Source of the DNA: Symsagittifera roscoffensis | Taxonomy: Eukaryota > Xenacoelomorpha > Acoela > Convolutidae | Length of the DNA: 64,000 nt | NCBI RefSeq assembly: GCF_963678635.1 | Contig: NC_087068.1 | Coordinates: forward strand, 27,220,318-27,284,317 | Direction of reading: 5' to 3' | Part shown: positions 10,901-26,243 of the stretch, piece after piece | Layout: every line of letters begins with the position of its first letter | Numbering within the stretch: position 1 is the stretch's first letter | Position numbers and translations under genes: made by a program | Notes under the pieces: generated by a model | Told to the model about the DNA's origin: nothing | Database searches by the model: none | Seen by the model: only the letters and a program-made list of their open reading frames with translations

Positions 10901-13900
10901 CATACATGTTTGGGATTCCAAACGCTTTCTCAATCAAACAACAATTGATTGTTAACCCAAACGCAAAGTTTAAAAAGAATTGTTGAAAAAAAAATGATGA
11001 AATACATTTAAAAAAAGCATTAAATTACGGCATCTCTTTCAAATGCAGAGGTTTAGTATGTATTCCATGACTTCAACTTCCCGTTTAGGGTTAAAGTAGC
11101 TCGGTCCTTTTTTCAGTTTGTTCATAAGTTGCAACAACATGGTTATTTGTTTCAATTGTTTCCTCAATCAGTTGACTTCAAATTCACCGCCTCATCCAAT
11201 ACTTGTCGATACCTAGCCATCGGACCATGCCCATAGTCTTCTTATGCGCGTTTGTTCAATCCTTTACTGCTTAACTTCTACTTTTGACTTTTACTATCGT
11301 AACAGCAATAAGTTTTAATACAGAGGCACAACATATCGGTGCATTTGAACTTCTCTTTGAACAATCCTGGTTCTCTCTAGTCATGTTTCTTATGATTAGA
11401 GCAGCAAATACGGGGGGAAAAGTTGTTATTCGCGTCTGCTCTGAAATTGTCGACAGTCCCTGCTTCACTTTTCAACCCATTCAGCTCGCTTGTTGGGAAG
11501 GACACATGCATATAAAATTTCTTCTGCCAAAGCCAAACGGAGAAAATTAGTATCAATTTCGAGTTCTTCAAATTTGCTGATATCACAAAAATTAACGAAA
11601 AAATTACAAAACAGCTCCAACATCCTCAACTCCGCATACTGTAGTATAAACAATCCTACTATAATTAGTTCACGATGTTCTATAGTAGATTTAACAAGTT
11701 CCACTTCAAACGAGTCTTGAGCTACAATATTGAGTCACTTGAAAAACTGATTGATAGCTTTATGGGTTTTTTTTCGTCACCAAGATAATTTGTCATTGAA
11801 TGTTTTAATCTGTCCGTTATTTGATAGCATAGTAACTTATTCCTGGTAGCTTAAATGTTTCGACTACTACACCATATAAAGGATTCTCATCGCCAGCTCG
11901 CCTAGCATCAACAACACACTTAAAGAAACTTTTGAATAATTTACGCGGTTTGAATTGTACAAATCAAGTTAAGAAAAGAAGTTGAAAGTTTTTCGCTGGT
12001 TTTTTGAACTCGATATCAACATTCACTGCGGTTGTAACAGATCGCTTTCTTCCGCATAGGTCTTCATATAAACCCAAATATCGCACCATCAATAATTTTG
12101 AAAGTAGGTAGGAATTTGGACGATTTCGTTTTAAGTTCAACTGGAACACTCAGATCGCATTGAAAGTAACCGAACATTGTTTCAATTCTTATCTTTTTCA
12201 ATGAAGAATTAGAAAAAAGAGGTTTTTGAAAGGAAAAGTGTCTCTAACGTGACTTTTCAAATCTACGTTGCTTTTAAATTGATCGCACTAACTCTCCCAC
12301 TTATGAATAAAAGGTAGAGGTTTCAGATGGTAAGTTTCGAGAAATATTGGTTTTCAAAAAATTTGGCGCCCGATTTCGCCGATGCATCAATGTTAAGGAT
12401 TTGAAAAGTTTTCTCAATCAAACAACAATACAGTGTTAACCCAAATGCAGCGTTTAAAAAGAATGGTTGAAAAAAAATGATCAAACACAGAGAAAAATCA
12501 TTAAGTTACGGCATAGTATAAAAAATTATTATATAATCTCTTGCAAATTTAGAGATTTAGTACGTATTCCATCACTTCAACTTCCCGTTTAGGGAGAAAC
12601 TAGCTCAGTCCTTTTTTAGTTTGTTTATAAGTTGCAACTACATGGTTAATTGTTTCAATTGTTTCCTCGATTTAGCCATCGAACCATCTCTAGAGTCTTC
12701 TAATGCACTTTTGTTCAATCCTTTACTGCTTAACTTATGTTTTGACTTCAACTATCGTAACAGCATTAAGTTTTACTACAGAGACACAATATATCGGTGC
12801 ATTTGAAAGTTTCCTTGAACAATCCTGGTTCTCTCTAGTCAGGTTTCTGATGTTTAGAGTAGCAAGTACGGCGGGAAAACTTGTTATTCGCATCTGCTCT
12901 GAAATCGTCTCGACAGTCCTTGCTTCGCCTTTCAACCCATTCAGCTCGCTGGCTGGGAAGAATAGAGGCACACAAATTTTTTCTGCCACGGCCAAATAGA
13001 GAACATCAGTATCCATTTTGAGTGATTCAAATTTGCTGACATCACAAAATTTATCGAAAAAATTATATAACAGTTCCAACAATCTCAACTCCGCCTACTG
13101 TAGTATAAAGAATCCTACTCTAATTGGTTCACAATGTTCTATAGTAGACTTAACAAGTTTCACTTCAAACGAGTCTTCAGCTACAATATTGAGTCACTTG
13201 AAAAACTGGTTGATAGCTTTATGGGTTTTTTCGTCACCAAGATAATTTTTCATTGTATGTTTTCACCTGTCCGTTATTTGATAGCCATAGTAACTAATTC
13301 CTGGCAGCTTCATTATTTAGGCTACCACACCATTTAAAGAATACTTATCGCCAGCTCGCCTAGCATCAACAAAAAACTGAACGAAACTTTTTAATAATTT
13401 ACGCGGTGTGAATTGTACAAATCAAGTTGAGAAAAGAAGTTATAAGAATTTCGTTGGTTTATTTGAAGCTCGATATCAACATTCACTGCGGTTGTAACAG
13501 ATCGCTTTCTTCCGCATAGGTCTTCATATAAACCCAAATATCGCACCATCAATAATTTTGAAAGTAGGTAGGAATTTGGACGATTTCGTTTTAAGTTCAA
13601 CTGGAACACTCAGATCGCATTGAAAGTAACCGAACATTGTTTCAATTCTTATCTTTTTCAATGAAGAATTAGAAAAAAGAGGTTTTTGAAAGGAAAAGTG
13701 TCTCTAACGTGACTTTTCAAGTCTACGTTGCTTTTAAATTGATCGCACTAACTCTCCCACTTATGAATAAAAGGTAGAGGTTTCAGATGGTAAGTTTCGA
13801 GAAATATTGGTTTTCAAAAAATTTGGCGCCCGATTTCGCCGATGCATCAATGTTAAGGATTTGAAAAGTTTTCTCAATCAAACAACAATACAGTGTTAAC

Positions 13901-15495
13901 CCAAATGCAGCGTTTAAAAAGAATGGTTGAAAAAAATGATCAAACACAGAGAAAAAGTATTAAATTACGGCATAGTATAAAAAATTATTATATAATCTCT
14001 TGCAAATTTAGAGATTTAGTACGGATTCCATCACTTCAACTTCCCGTTTAGGGAGAAACTAGCTCAGTCCTTTTTTAGTTTGTTTATAAGTTGCAACTAC
14101 ATGGTTAATTGTTTCAATTGTTTCCTCGATTTAGCCATCGAACCATCTCTAGAGTCTTCTAATGCGCTTTTGTTCAATCCTTTACTGCTTAACTTATGTT
14201 TTGACTTCAACTATCGTAACAGCAATAAGTTTTACTACAGAGACACAATATATCGGTGCATTTGAAAGTTTCCTTGAACAATCCTGGTTCTCTCGAGTCA
14301 GGTTTCTGATGTTTAGAGTAGCAAGTACGGCGGGAAAAGTTGTTATTCGCATCTGCTCTGAAATCGTCTCGACAGTCCTTGCTTCGCCTTTCAACCCATT
14401 CAGCTCGCTGGCTGGGAAGAATAGAGGCACACAAAGTTTTTCTGCCAAGGCCAAATAGAGAACATCAGTATCCATTTTGAGTGATTCAAATTTGCTGACA
14501 TCACAAAATTTATCGAAAAAATTATATAACAGTTCCAACAATCTCAACTCCGCCTACTGTAGTATAAAGAATCCTACTCTAATTGGTTCACAATGTTCTA
14601 TAGTAGACTTAACAAGTTTCACTTCAAACGAGTCTTCAGCTACAATATTGAGTCACTTGAAAAACTGGTTGATAGCTTTATGGGTTTTTTCGTCACCAAG
14701 ATAATTTTTCATTGTATGTTTTCACCTGTCTGTTATTTGATAGCCATAGTAACTAATTCCTGGCAGCTTCATTATTTAGGCTACCACACCATTTAAAGAA
14801 TACTTATCGCCAGCTCGCCTAGCATCAACAAAAAACTGAACGAAACTTTTTAATAATTTACGCGGTGTGAATTGTACAAATCAAGTTGAGAAAAGAAGTT
14901 ATAAGAATTTCGTTGGTTTATTTGAAGCTCGATATCAACATTCACTGCGGTTGCAACAGATCGCTTTCTTCCGCATATGTCTTCATATATTCCCAAATAT
15001 CGCACAATCAATATTTTTGAAAGTAGGTAGGAATTTGGACAATTTCGGTTTTAGTTCAACTGGAACACTCAGATCGCATTGCAAGTAACCGAACATTAAT
15101 TCAATTCTTATGTTTTGCGGTAGTTAATTAAAAAAAAGAAGTCTTTGAAGAGAAAACTGATTCTAACCTGATTTTTCAAATCTAGGTTGCTTTAAAATTG
15201 ATCCCACCAAATACACTCCCACCTATGTATAAAGGGTATAGGTTTCAGATGGTTAAGTTTCGAGAAAAAAATTGGTTTTCAAAAAAAGTTTGGCGCACGA
15301 TTTCGCCGATACATCAAAGTTCAGGATTCAAAACGTTTTCTCAGTCAAACAACAATAGATTGTTAGCCCAAATGCAGCGCTTAAAAACAAATGATGAAAT
15401 ACATAGAAAAAGTATTAAGTTACGGCATCGTACATAATTTTACAATATAATCTCTTACAAATTCAGTGGTTCAGTATGTAGTCCATCACTTCAAC
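7994..15495 (-). pseudogene. array block A: long units (1.38-1.50 kb)
   Basis: Five intervals between anchors of 1420, 1377, 1504, 1459 and 1455 bp. Each unit spans polymerase sequence from upstream of motif B to the C-terminus. Recognisable pieces on the minus strand include YYGYQITDRSKHT-like motif B remains, DTDV/DTNF-type motif C remains and a Cys-rich segment. Units at about 12.0-13.45 and 13.46-14.91 kb are nearly identical. Frameshifts and stops break all of them, so none can make polymerase. Confidence 0.85.
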
Positions 15496-18400
15496 TTCCC
15501 GTTTAGGGTAAAAACAGCTCAGTCCTTTTTTAGTTTGTTCATAAGTTGCAACTACATGGTTAACTGTTTCAATTGTTTCCTCGATTAGTTGACTTCAAAT
15601 TCACTGCTTCATTCAATACTTGTCGATACTTAGCCATCGGACCATCTCCAGAGTCTTCTTATGCGTGTTTGTTCAATCCTTTACTGCTTAATTTATACTT
15701 TTGACTTTTACTATCGTAACAGCATTTAGTTTTACTACAGAGGCACAACATCGCTGCATTTTAACTCCTCCTCGAACAATCCTGGTACTCTCTAGTCATG
15801 TTTCTAATGTTTAGAGAAGCAAGCACGGGGGGAAAATTGTTATTCGCATCTGCTCTGAAATCGTCTCGACAGTCCCTGCTTCGCTTTTCAACCCAATCAG
15901 CTCGCTTGCTGGGAAAGATACATGCATATGAATTTTCTTCTGCCAAAGCCAAATAGAGTAAATCAGTATCCAATTCGAGTTCTTCAAATTTGCTGACATC
16001 GCAAAATTTATCGAAAAAAGTATTAAATAGTTCCTACATTCAACGCATACTGCAGTATAAAGAATCCTTTTATAATTGGTTCACGATGTTCTATGTAGAA
16101 TTAACAGGTTCCACTTCAAACGAATCTTTAGCTACAATATTGAGTCACTTTAAAAACTGGTTGATAGCTTTATGGGTTTTTTCGTCACCAAGATAATTTG
16201 TCATAGTATGTTTTGATCTGTCCGTTATTTGATAACCATAGTAAGTAACTTCTGGTAGCTTTATTGTTTCGGCTACCACACCATATAAAGGATTCTCATC
16301 GCCAGCTCGCCTAGCATCAACAACAGACTGAACAAAACTGATGTATCAATGTTCAGCACGATTTCGCCGATACATCAATGTTCAGGATTCAAAAAGTTTT
16401 CTCAATCAAACAACAAAAGATTGTTAGCCCAAATGCAGCGTTTAAAAAGAATTGTTAAAAAAAATGATGAAATACATAGAAAAAGTATTAAGTTACGGCA
16501 TCGTAAATAATTTTACTATATCATCTCTTACAAATTCAGAGGTTCAGTAGGTAGTCCATCACTTCAACTTCCCGTTTAGGGTAAAAAACAGCTTAGTCCT
16601 TTTTTAGTTTGTTCATAAGTTGCAACTACATGGTTAACTGTTTCAATTTTTTCCTCGATTAGTTGTATTCAAATTCACTGCTTCATTCAATACTTGTCGA
16701 TACTTAGCCATCGGACCATCTCCAGAGTCTTCTTATGCGTGTTTGTTCAATCCTTTACTGCTTAATTTATACTTTTGACTTTTAGTATCGTAACAGCATT
16801 TAGTTTTACTACAGAGGCACAACATATATGTGCATTTTAACTCCTCCTTGAACAATCCTGGTACTCTCTAGTCATGTTTCTAATGTTTAGAGAAGCAAGC
16901 ACGGGGGAAAGTTGTTATTCGCATCTGCTCAGAAATCGTCTCGACAGTCCCTGCTTTGCTTTTCAACCCAATCAGCTCGCTTGCTGGGAAAGATACATGC
17001 ATATGAATTTTCTTCTGCCAAAGCCAAATAAAATAAATCAGTATCCAATTCGAGTTCTTCAAATTTGCTGACATCGCAAAATTTATCGAAAAAAGTATTG
17101 AATAGTTCCTACATTCAACGCATACTGTAGTATAAAGAATCCTTTTATAATTGGTTCACGATGTTCTATGTCGAATTAACAGGTTCCACTTCAAACGAGT
17201 CTTTAGCTACAATATTGAGTCACTTTAAAAACTGGTTGATAGCTTTATGGGTTTTTTCGTCACCAAGATAATTTGTCATTGTATGTTTTGATCTGTCCGT
17301 TATTTGATAACCATAGTAAGTAACTTCTGGTAGCTTTATTGTTTCGGCTACCACACCATATAAAGGATTCTCATCGCCAGCTCGCCTAGCATCAACAACA
17401 GACTGAACAAAACTGATGTATCAATGTTCAGCACGATTTCGCCGATACATCAATGTTCAGGATTCAAAAAGTTTTCTCAATCAAACAACAAAAGATTGTT
17501 AGCCCAAATGCAGCGTTTAAAAAGAATTGTTAAAAAAAATGATGAAATACATAGAAAAAGTATTAAGTTACGGCATCGTAAATAATTTTACTATATCATC
17601 TCTTACAAATTCAGAGGTTCAGTATGTAGTCCATCACTTCAACTTCCCGTTTAGGGTAAAAAACAGCTTAGTCCTTTTTTAGTTTGTTCATAAGTTGCAA
17701 CTACATGGTTAACTGTTTCAATTTTTTCCTCGATTAGTTGTATTCAAATTCACTGCTTCATTCAATACTTGTCGATACTTAGCCATCGGACCATCTCCAG
17801 AGTCTTCTTATGCGTGTTTGTTCAATCCTTTACTGCTTAATTTATACTTTTGACTTTTAGTATCGTAACAGCATTTAGTTTTACTACAGAGGCACAACAT
17901 ATATGTGCATTTTAACTCCTCCTTGAACAATCCTGGTACTCTCTAGTCATGTTTCTAATGTTTAGAGAAGCAAGCACGGGGGAAAGTTGTTATTCGCATC
18001 TGCTCTGAAATCGTCTCGACAGTCCCTGCTTTGCTTTTCAACCCAATCAGCTCGCTTGCTGGGAAAGATACATGCATATGAATTTTCTTCTGCCAAAGCC
18101 AAATAAAATAAATCAGTATCCAATTCGAGTTCTTCAAATTTGCTGACATCGCAAAATTTATCGAAAAAAGTATTGAATAGTTCCTACATTCAACGCATAC
18201 TGTAGTATAAAGAATCCTTTTATAATTGGTTCACGATGTTCTATGTCGAATTAACAGGTTCCACTTCAAACGAGTCTTTAGCTACAATATTGAGTCACTT
18301 TAAAAACTGGTTGATAGCTTTATGGGTTTTTTCGTCACCAAGATAATTTGTCATTGTATGTTTTGATCTGTCCGTTATTTGATAACCATAGTAAGTAACT

Positions 18401-21400
18401 TCTGGTAGCTTTATTGTTTCGGCTACCACACCATATAAAGGATTCTCATCGCCAGCTCGCCTAGCATCAACAACAGACTGAACAAAACTGATGTATCAAT
18501 GTTCAGCACGATTTCGCCGATACATCAATGTTCAGGATTCAAAAATTTTTCTCAATCAAACAACAAAAGATTGTTAGCCCAAATGCAGCGTTTAAAAAGA
18601 ATTGTTAAAAAAAATGATGAAATACATAGAAAAAGTATTAAGTTACGGCATCGTAAATAATTTTACTATATCATCTCTTACAAATTCAGAGGTTCAGTAT
18701 GTAGTCCATCACTTCAACTTCCCGTTTAGGGTAAAAAACAGCTTAGTCCTTTTTTAGTTTGTTCATAAGTTGCAACTACATGGTTAACTGTTTCAATTTT
18801 TTCCTCGATTAGTTGTATTCAAATTCACTGCTTCATTCAATACTTGTCGATACTTAGCCATCGGACCATCTCCAGAGTCTTCTTATGCGTGTTTGTTCAA
18901 TCCTTTACTGCTTAATTTATACTTTTGACTTTTAGTATCGTAACAGCATTTAGTTTTACTACAGAGGCACAACATATATGTGCATTTTAACTCCTCCTTG
19001 AACAATCCTGGTACTCTCTAGTCATGTTTCTAATGTTTAGAGAAGCAAGCACGGGGGAAAGTTGTTATTCGCATCTGCTCTGAAATCGTCTCGACAGTCC
19101 CTGCTTTGCTTTTCAACCCAATCAGCTCGCTTGCTGGGAAAGATACATGCATATGAATTTTCTTCTGCCAAAGCCAAATAAAATAAATCAGTATCCAATT
19201 CGAGTTCTTCAAATTTGCTGACATCGCAAAATTTATCGAAAAAAGTATTGAATAGTTCCTACATTCAACGCATACTGTAGTATAAAGAATCCTTTTATAA
19301 TTGGTTCACGATGTTCTATGTCGAATTAACAGGTTCCACTTCAAACGAGTCTTTAGCTACAATATTGAGTCACTTTAAAAACTGGTTGATAGCTTTATGG
19401 GTTTTTTCGTCACCAAGATAATTTGTCATTGTATGTTTTGATCTGTCCGTTATTTGATAACCATAGTAAGTAACTTCTGGTAGCTTTATTGTTTCGGCTA
19501 CCACACCATATAAAGGATTCTCATCGCCAGCTCGCCTAGCATCAACAACAGACTGAACAAAACTGATGTATCAATGTTCAGCACGATTTCGCCGATACAT
19601 CAATGTTCAGGATTCAAAAAGTTTTCTCAATCAAACAACAAAAGATTGTTAGCCCAAAGGCAGCGTTTAAAAAGAATTGTTAAAAAAATGATGAAATACA
19701 TAGAAAAAGTATTAAGTTACGGCATCGTAAATAATTTTACTATATCATCTCTTACAAATTCAGAGGTTCAGTATGTAGTCCATCACTTCAACTTCCCGTT
19801 TAGGGTAAAAAACAGCTTAGTCCTTTTTTAGTTTGTTCATAAGTTGCAACTACATGGTTAACTGTTTCAATTTTTTCCTCGATTAGTTGTATTCAAATTC
19901 ACTGCTTCATTCAATACTTGTCGATACTTAGCCATCGGACCATCTCCAGAGTCTTCTTATGCGTGTTTGTTCAATCCTTTACTGCTTAATTTATACTTTT
20001 GACTTTTAGTATCGTAACAGCATTTAGTTTTACTACAGAGGCACAACATATATGTGCATTTTAACTCCTCCTTGAACAATCCTGGTACTCTCTAGTCATG
20101 TTTCTAATGTTTAGAGAAGCAAGCACGGGGGAAAGTTGTTATTCGCATCTGCTCTGAAATCGTCTCGACAGTCCCTGCTTTGCTTTTCAACCCAATCAGC
20201 TCGCTTGCTGGGAAAGATACATGCATATGAATTTTCTTCTGCCAAAGCCAAATAAAATAAATCAGTATCCAATTCGAGTTCTTCAAATTTGCTGACATCG
20301 CAAAATTTATCGAAAAAAGTATTGAATAGTTCCTACATTCAACGCATACTGTAGTATAAAGAATCCTTTTATAATTGGTTCACGATGTTCTATGTCGAAT
20401 TAACAGGTTCCACTTCAAACGAGTCTTTAGCTACAATATTGAGTCACTTTAAAAACTGGTTGATAGCTTTATGGGCTTTTTCGTCACCAAGATAATTTGT
20501 CATTGTATGTTTTGATCTGTCCGTTATTTGATAACCATAGTAAGTAACTTCTGGTAGCTTTATTGTTTCGGCTACCACACCATATAAAGGATTCTCATCG
20601 CCAGCTCGCCTGGCATCAACAACAGACTGAACAAAACTGATGTATCAATGTTCAGCACGATTTCGCCGATACATCAATGTTCAGGATTCAAAAAGTTTTC
20701 TCAATCAAACAACAAAAGATTGTTAGCCAAAATGCAGCGTTTAAAAAGAATTGTTGAAAAAAATGATGAAATACATAGAAAAAGTATTAAGTTACGGCAT
20801 CGTAAATAATTTTACTATATCATCTCTTACAAATTCAGAGGTTCAGTATGTAGTCCATCACTTCAACTTCCCGTTTAGGGTAAAAAACAGCTTAGACCTT
20901 TTTTAGTTTGTTCATAAGTTGCAACTACATGGTTAACTGTTTCAATTTTTTCCTCGATTAGTTGTATTCAAATTCACTGCTTCATTCAATACTTGTCGAT
21001 ACTTAGCCATCGGACCATCTCCAGAGTCTTCTTATGCGTGTTTGTTCAATCCTTTACTGCTTAATTTATACTTTTGACTTTTAGTATCGTAACAGCATTT
21101 AGTTTTACTACAGAGGCACAACATATATGTGCATTTTAACTCCTCCTTGAACAATCCTGGTACTCTCTAGTCATGTTTCTAATGTTTAGAGAAGCAAGCA
21201 CGGGGGAAAAGTTGTTATTCGCATCTGCTCTGAAATCGTCTCGACAGTCCCTGCTTCGCTTTTCAACCCAATCAGCTCGCTTGCTGGGAAAGATACATGC
21301 ATATGAATTTTCTTCTGCCAAAGCCAAATAAAATAAATCAGTATCCAATTCGAGTTCTTCAAATTTGCTGACATCGCAAAATTTATCGAAAAAAGTATTG

Positions 21401-24400
21401 AATAGTTCCTACATTCAACGCATACTGTAGTATAAAGAATCCTTTTATAATTGGTTCACGATGTTTATGTCGAATTATTAGGTTCCACTTCAAACGAGTC
21501 TTTAGCTACAATATTGAGTCACTTTAAAAACTGGTTGATAGCTTTATGGGTTTTTTCGTCACCAAGATAATTTGTCATTGTATGTTTTTATCTGTCAGTT
21601 ATTTGATACCCATAGTAACTAACTTTTGGCAGCTTAATTGTTTCGGCTACCACACCATATAAAGGATTCTCATCGCCAGCTCGCCTAGCATCAACAACAG
21701 ACTGAACAAAACCGATGTATCAATGTTCAGCACGATTTCGCCGATACATCAATGTTCAGGATTCAAAACGTTTTCTCAATCAAACAACAATAGATTGTTA
21801 GCCCAAATGCAGCGTTTAAAAAGAATTGTTGAAAAAAATGATGAAATACATAGAAAAAGTATTAAGTTACGGCATCGTAAATAATTTTACTATATCATCT
21901 CTTACAAATTCAGAGGTTCAGTATGTAGTCCATCACTTCAACTTCCCGTTTAGGGTAAAAAACAGCTTAGTCCTTTTTTAGTTTGTTCATAAGTTGCAAC
22001 TACATGGTTAACTGTTTCAATTTTTTCCTCGATTAGTTGTCTTCAAATTCACTGCTTCATTCAATACTTGTCGATACTTAGCCATCGGACCATCTCCAGA
22101 GTCTTCTTATGCGTGTTTGTTCAATCCTTTACTGCTTAATTTAAACTTTTGACTTTTAGTATCGTAACAGCATTTAGTTTTACTAGAGAGGCACAACATA
22201 TCTGTGCATTTTAACTCCTCCTTGAACAATCCTGGTACTCTCTAGTCATGTTTCTAATGTTTCGAGAAGCAAGCACGGGGGAAAAGTTGTTATTCGCATC
22301 TGCTCTGAAATCGTCTCGACAGTCCCTGCTTCGCTTTTCAACCCAATCAGCTCGCTTGCTGGGAAAGATATATGCATATGAATTATCTTCTGCCAAAGCC
22401 AAATAGAGAAAATCAGTATCCAATTCGAGTTCTTCAAATTTGCTGACATCGCAAAATTTATCGAAAAAATTATTAAACAGTTCCAACATTCAACTCATGC
22501 TGTAGTATAAAAAATCCTACTACAATTGGTTCACGATGTTCTATGTAGATTTAACAAGCTCCACTTCAAACGAGTCTTTAGCTACAATATTGAGTCTCTT
22601 TAAAAACTGGTTGAAAGCTTATGGGTTTTTTCGTCACCAAGATAATTTGTCATTGTATGTTTTGATCTGTCCGTTATTCGATACCCATAGTAATTATTTT
22701 CTGGTAGCTTTATTGTTTCGGCTACACCATATAAAGGATTCTCATCGCCAGCTCGCCTAGCATCAACAACAGACTGAACGAAACCGATGCATCTATGTTC
22801 AGCACGATTTCGCCGATACATCAATGTTCAGGATTCAAAACGTTTTCTCAATCAAACAATATTAGATTGCTAGCCCAAATGCAGCGTTTAAAAAGAATTG
22901 TTGAAAAAAATGATGAAATAAAACGAAAAAGTATTAAGTTACGGAATCGTAAATAATTTTACTATATAATCTCTTACAAATTCAGAGGTTCAGTATGTAG
23001 TCCATCACTATAACTTCCGTTCAGGGTAAAAACAGCTCAGTCCTTTTGTAGTTTATTCATAAGTTGCAACTACATGGTTGATTGTTTCAATTGTTTCCTC
23101 GATTAGTTGACTTCAAATTCACTGCTTCATTCAATACTTGTAGATACTTAGCCATCGGACCAACTCCAGTCTTCTTATGCGTGTTTGTTCAATCCTTTAC
23201 TGCTTAATTTATCTTTTGACTTTTAATATCGTAGCAGCATTTAGTTTTACTACAGAGGCACAACATATCGGTGCATTTGAACTCCTCCTTGAGCAATCCT
23301 GGTTCTCTCTAATCGTGCTTCTTATGTTTAGAGCAGCAAGTACGGCGGGAAAAGTTGTTATTCGCATCTGCTCTGAAAGTGTCTCGACAGTCCTTGCTTC
23401 GCCTTTCAACCCATTCAGCTCGCTGGTTGGGAAGAATAGAGGCACACAAATTTTTTTCTGCCAAGGGCAAATAGAGAACAGCAGTATCCATTTTGAGTGA
23501 TTGAAATTTGCTGACATCACAAAATTTATCGAAAAAATTATAAAACAGTTCCAACAATCTCAACTCCGCATACTAAAGTATAAAGAATCCTACTATAATT
23601 GGTTCTTGATGTTCAATGTAGATTTAACAAGTTCCACTTCAAACGAGTCTTTAGCTACAATATTGAGTCACTTCAAAAACTGGTTGATAGCTTTATGGGT
23701 TTTTTCGTCAACGCGATAATTTGTCATTGTATGTTTTGATCTGCCCGTTATTTGATAACCATAGTAAGTAACTTCTGGTAGCTTTATTGTTTCGGCTACC
23801 ACACCATATAAAGGATTCTCATCGCCAGCTCGCCTAGCATCAACAACAGACTGAACAAAACCGATGCATCAATGTTCAGCACGATTTCGCCGATACATCA
23901 ATGTTCAGGATTCAAAACGTTTTCTCAATCAAACAACAATAGATTGTTAGCCCAAATGCAGCGTTTAAAAAGAATTGTTGAAAAAAAGATGAAATACATA
24001 GAAAAAGTATTAAGTTACGGCATCGTAAATAGTTTTACTATATCATCTCTTACAAATTCAGAGGTTCAGTATGTAGTCCATCACTTCAACTTCCCGTTTA
24101 GGGTAAAAACAGCTTAGTCTTTTTTTAGTTTGTTCATAAGTTGCAACTACATGGTTAACTGTTTCAATTTTTTCCTCGATTAGTTGACTTCAAATTCACT
24201 GCTTCATTCAATACTTGTAGATACTTAGCCATCGGACCAACTCCAGAGTCTTCTTATGCGTGTTTGTTCAATCCTTTACTGCTTAATTTATCTTTTGACT
24301 TTTAATATCGTAGCAGCATTTAGTTTTACTACAGAGGCACAACATATCGGTGCATTTGAACACCACCTTGAGCAATCCTGGTTCTCTCTAATCATGCTTC

Positions 24401-26243
24401 TTATGTTTAGAGCAGCAAGTACGGCGGGAAAAGTTGTTATTCGCATCTGCTCTGAAAGTGTCTCGACAGTCCTTGCTTCGCCTTTCAACCCATTCAGCTC
24501 GCTGGTTGGGAAGAATAGAGGCACACAAATTTTTTTCTGCCAAGGGCAAATAGAGAACAGCAGTATCCATTTTGAGTGATTGAAATTTGCTGACATCACA
24601 AAATTTATCGAAAAAATTATAAAACAGTTCCAACAATCTCAACTCCGCATACTAAAGTATAAAGAATCCTACTATAATTGGTTCTTGATGTTCAATGTAG
24701 ATTTAACAAGTTCCACTTCAAACGAGTCTTTAGCTACAATATTGAGTCACTTCAAAAACTGGTTGATAGCTTTATGGGTTTTTTCGTCAACACGATAATT
24801 TGTCATTGTATGTTTTGATCTGTCCGTTATTTGATAACCATAGTAAGTAACTTCTGGTAGCTTTATTGTTTCGGCTACCACACCATATAAAGGATTCTCA
24901 TCGCCAGCTCGCCTAGCATCAACAACAGACTGAACAAAACCGATGCATCAATGTTCAGCACGATTTCGCCGATACATCAATGTTCAGGATTCAAAACGTT
25001 TTCTCAATCAAACAACAATAGATTGTTAGCCCAAATGCAGCGTTTAAAAAGAATTGTTGAAAAAAAAGATGAAATTCATAGAAAAAGTATTAAGTTACGG
25101 CATCGTAAATAGTTTTACTATATCATCTCTTACAAATTCAGAGGTTCAGTATGTAGTCCATCACTTCAACTTCCCGTTTAGGGTAAAAACAGCTTAGTCT
25201 TTTTTTAGTTTGTTCATAAGTTGCAACTACATGGTTAACTGTTTCAATTTTTTCCTCGATTAGTTGTCTTCAAATTCACTGCTTCATTCAATACTTGTCG
25301 ATACTTAGCCATCGGACCATCTCCAGAGTCTTCTTATGCGTGTTTGTTCAATCCTTTGTTGCTTAACTTATACTTTTGACTTCTACTATCGTAACAGCAT
25401 TTAGTTTTTTTACAGGCACAACTAATCGGTGCATTTCAACTCCTCCTTGAACAATCCTGGTACTCTCCAGTCATGTTTCTAATGTTTAGAGAAGCAAGCA
25501 CGGGGGAAAAGTTGTTATTCGCATCTGCTCTGAAATCGTCTCGACAGTCCCTGCTTCGCTTTTCAACCCAGTCAGCTCGCTTGCTGGGAAAGATACATGC
25601 ATATGAATTTTCTTCTGCCAAAGCCAAATAGAGAAAATCAGTATCCAATTCGAGTTCTTCAAATTTGCTGACATCGCAAAATTTATCGAAAAAATTATTA
25701 AACAGTTCCAACATTCAACGCATACTGTTGTATAAAGAATCCTACTATAATTGGTTCACGATATTCTATATAAATTTACCAAGCACCACTTCAAACGAGT
25801 CTTTAGCTACAATATTGAGTCACTTTAAAAACTGGTTGATAGCTTTATGGGTTTTTTCGTCACCAAGATAATTTGTCATTGTATGTTTTGATCTGTCCAT
25901 TATTTGATACCCATAGTAACTATTTTCTGGCAGCTTTTTTGTTTCTGCTACTACACCATATAAAGGATTCTCATCGCCAGCTCGCCTAGCATCAACAACA
26001 GACTGAACGAAACCGATGCATCAATGTTCAGCACGATTTCGCCGATACATCAATGTTCAGGATTCAAAAAGTTTTCTCAATCAAACAATATTAGATTGTT
26101 AGCCCAAATGCAGCGTTTAAAAAGAATTGTTGAAAAAAATGATGAAATACAACGAAAAAGTATTAAGTTACGGCATCGTACATAATTTTACAATATAATC
26201 TCTTACAAATTCAGTGGTTCAGTATGTAGTCCATCACTTCAAC
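15496..26243 (-). pseudogene. array block B: ten 1.075-kb units
   Basis: Ten successive intervals of 1072-1080 bp. Relative to block A each unit lacks about 385 bp upstream of motif B. The junction reads 'gactgaacaaaac(t/c)gatg' followed by two near-copies of 'gatacatcaatgttcag', a footprint all ten share. Units near 16.9, 17.95, 19.0 and 20.1 kb encode the same 64-residue fragment letter for letter, indicating very recent amplification or homogenisation. Units near 23.2 and 24.3 kb form a distinct pair. Confidence 0.9.
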
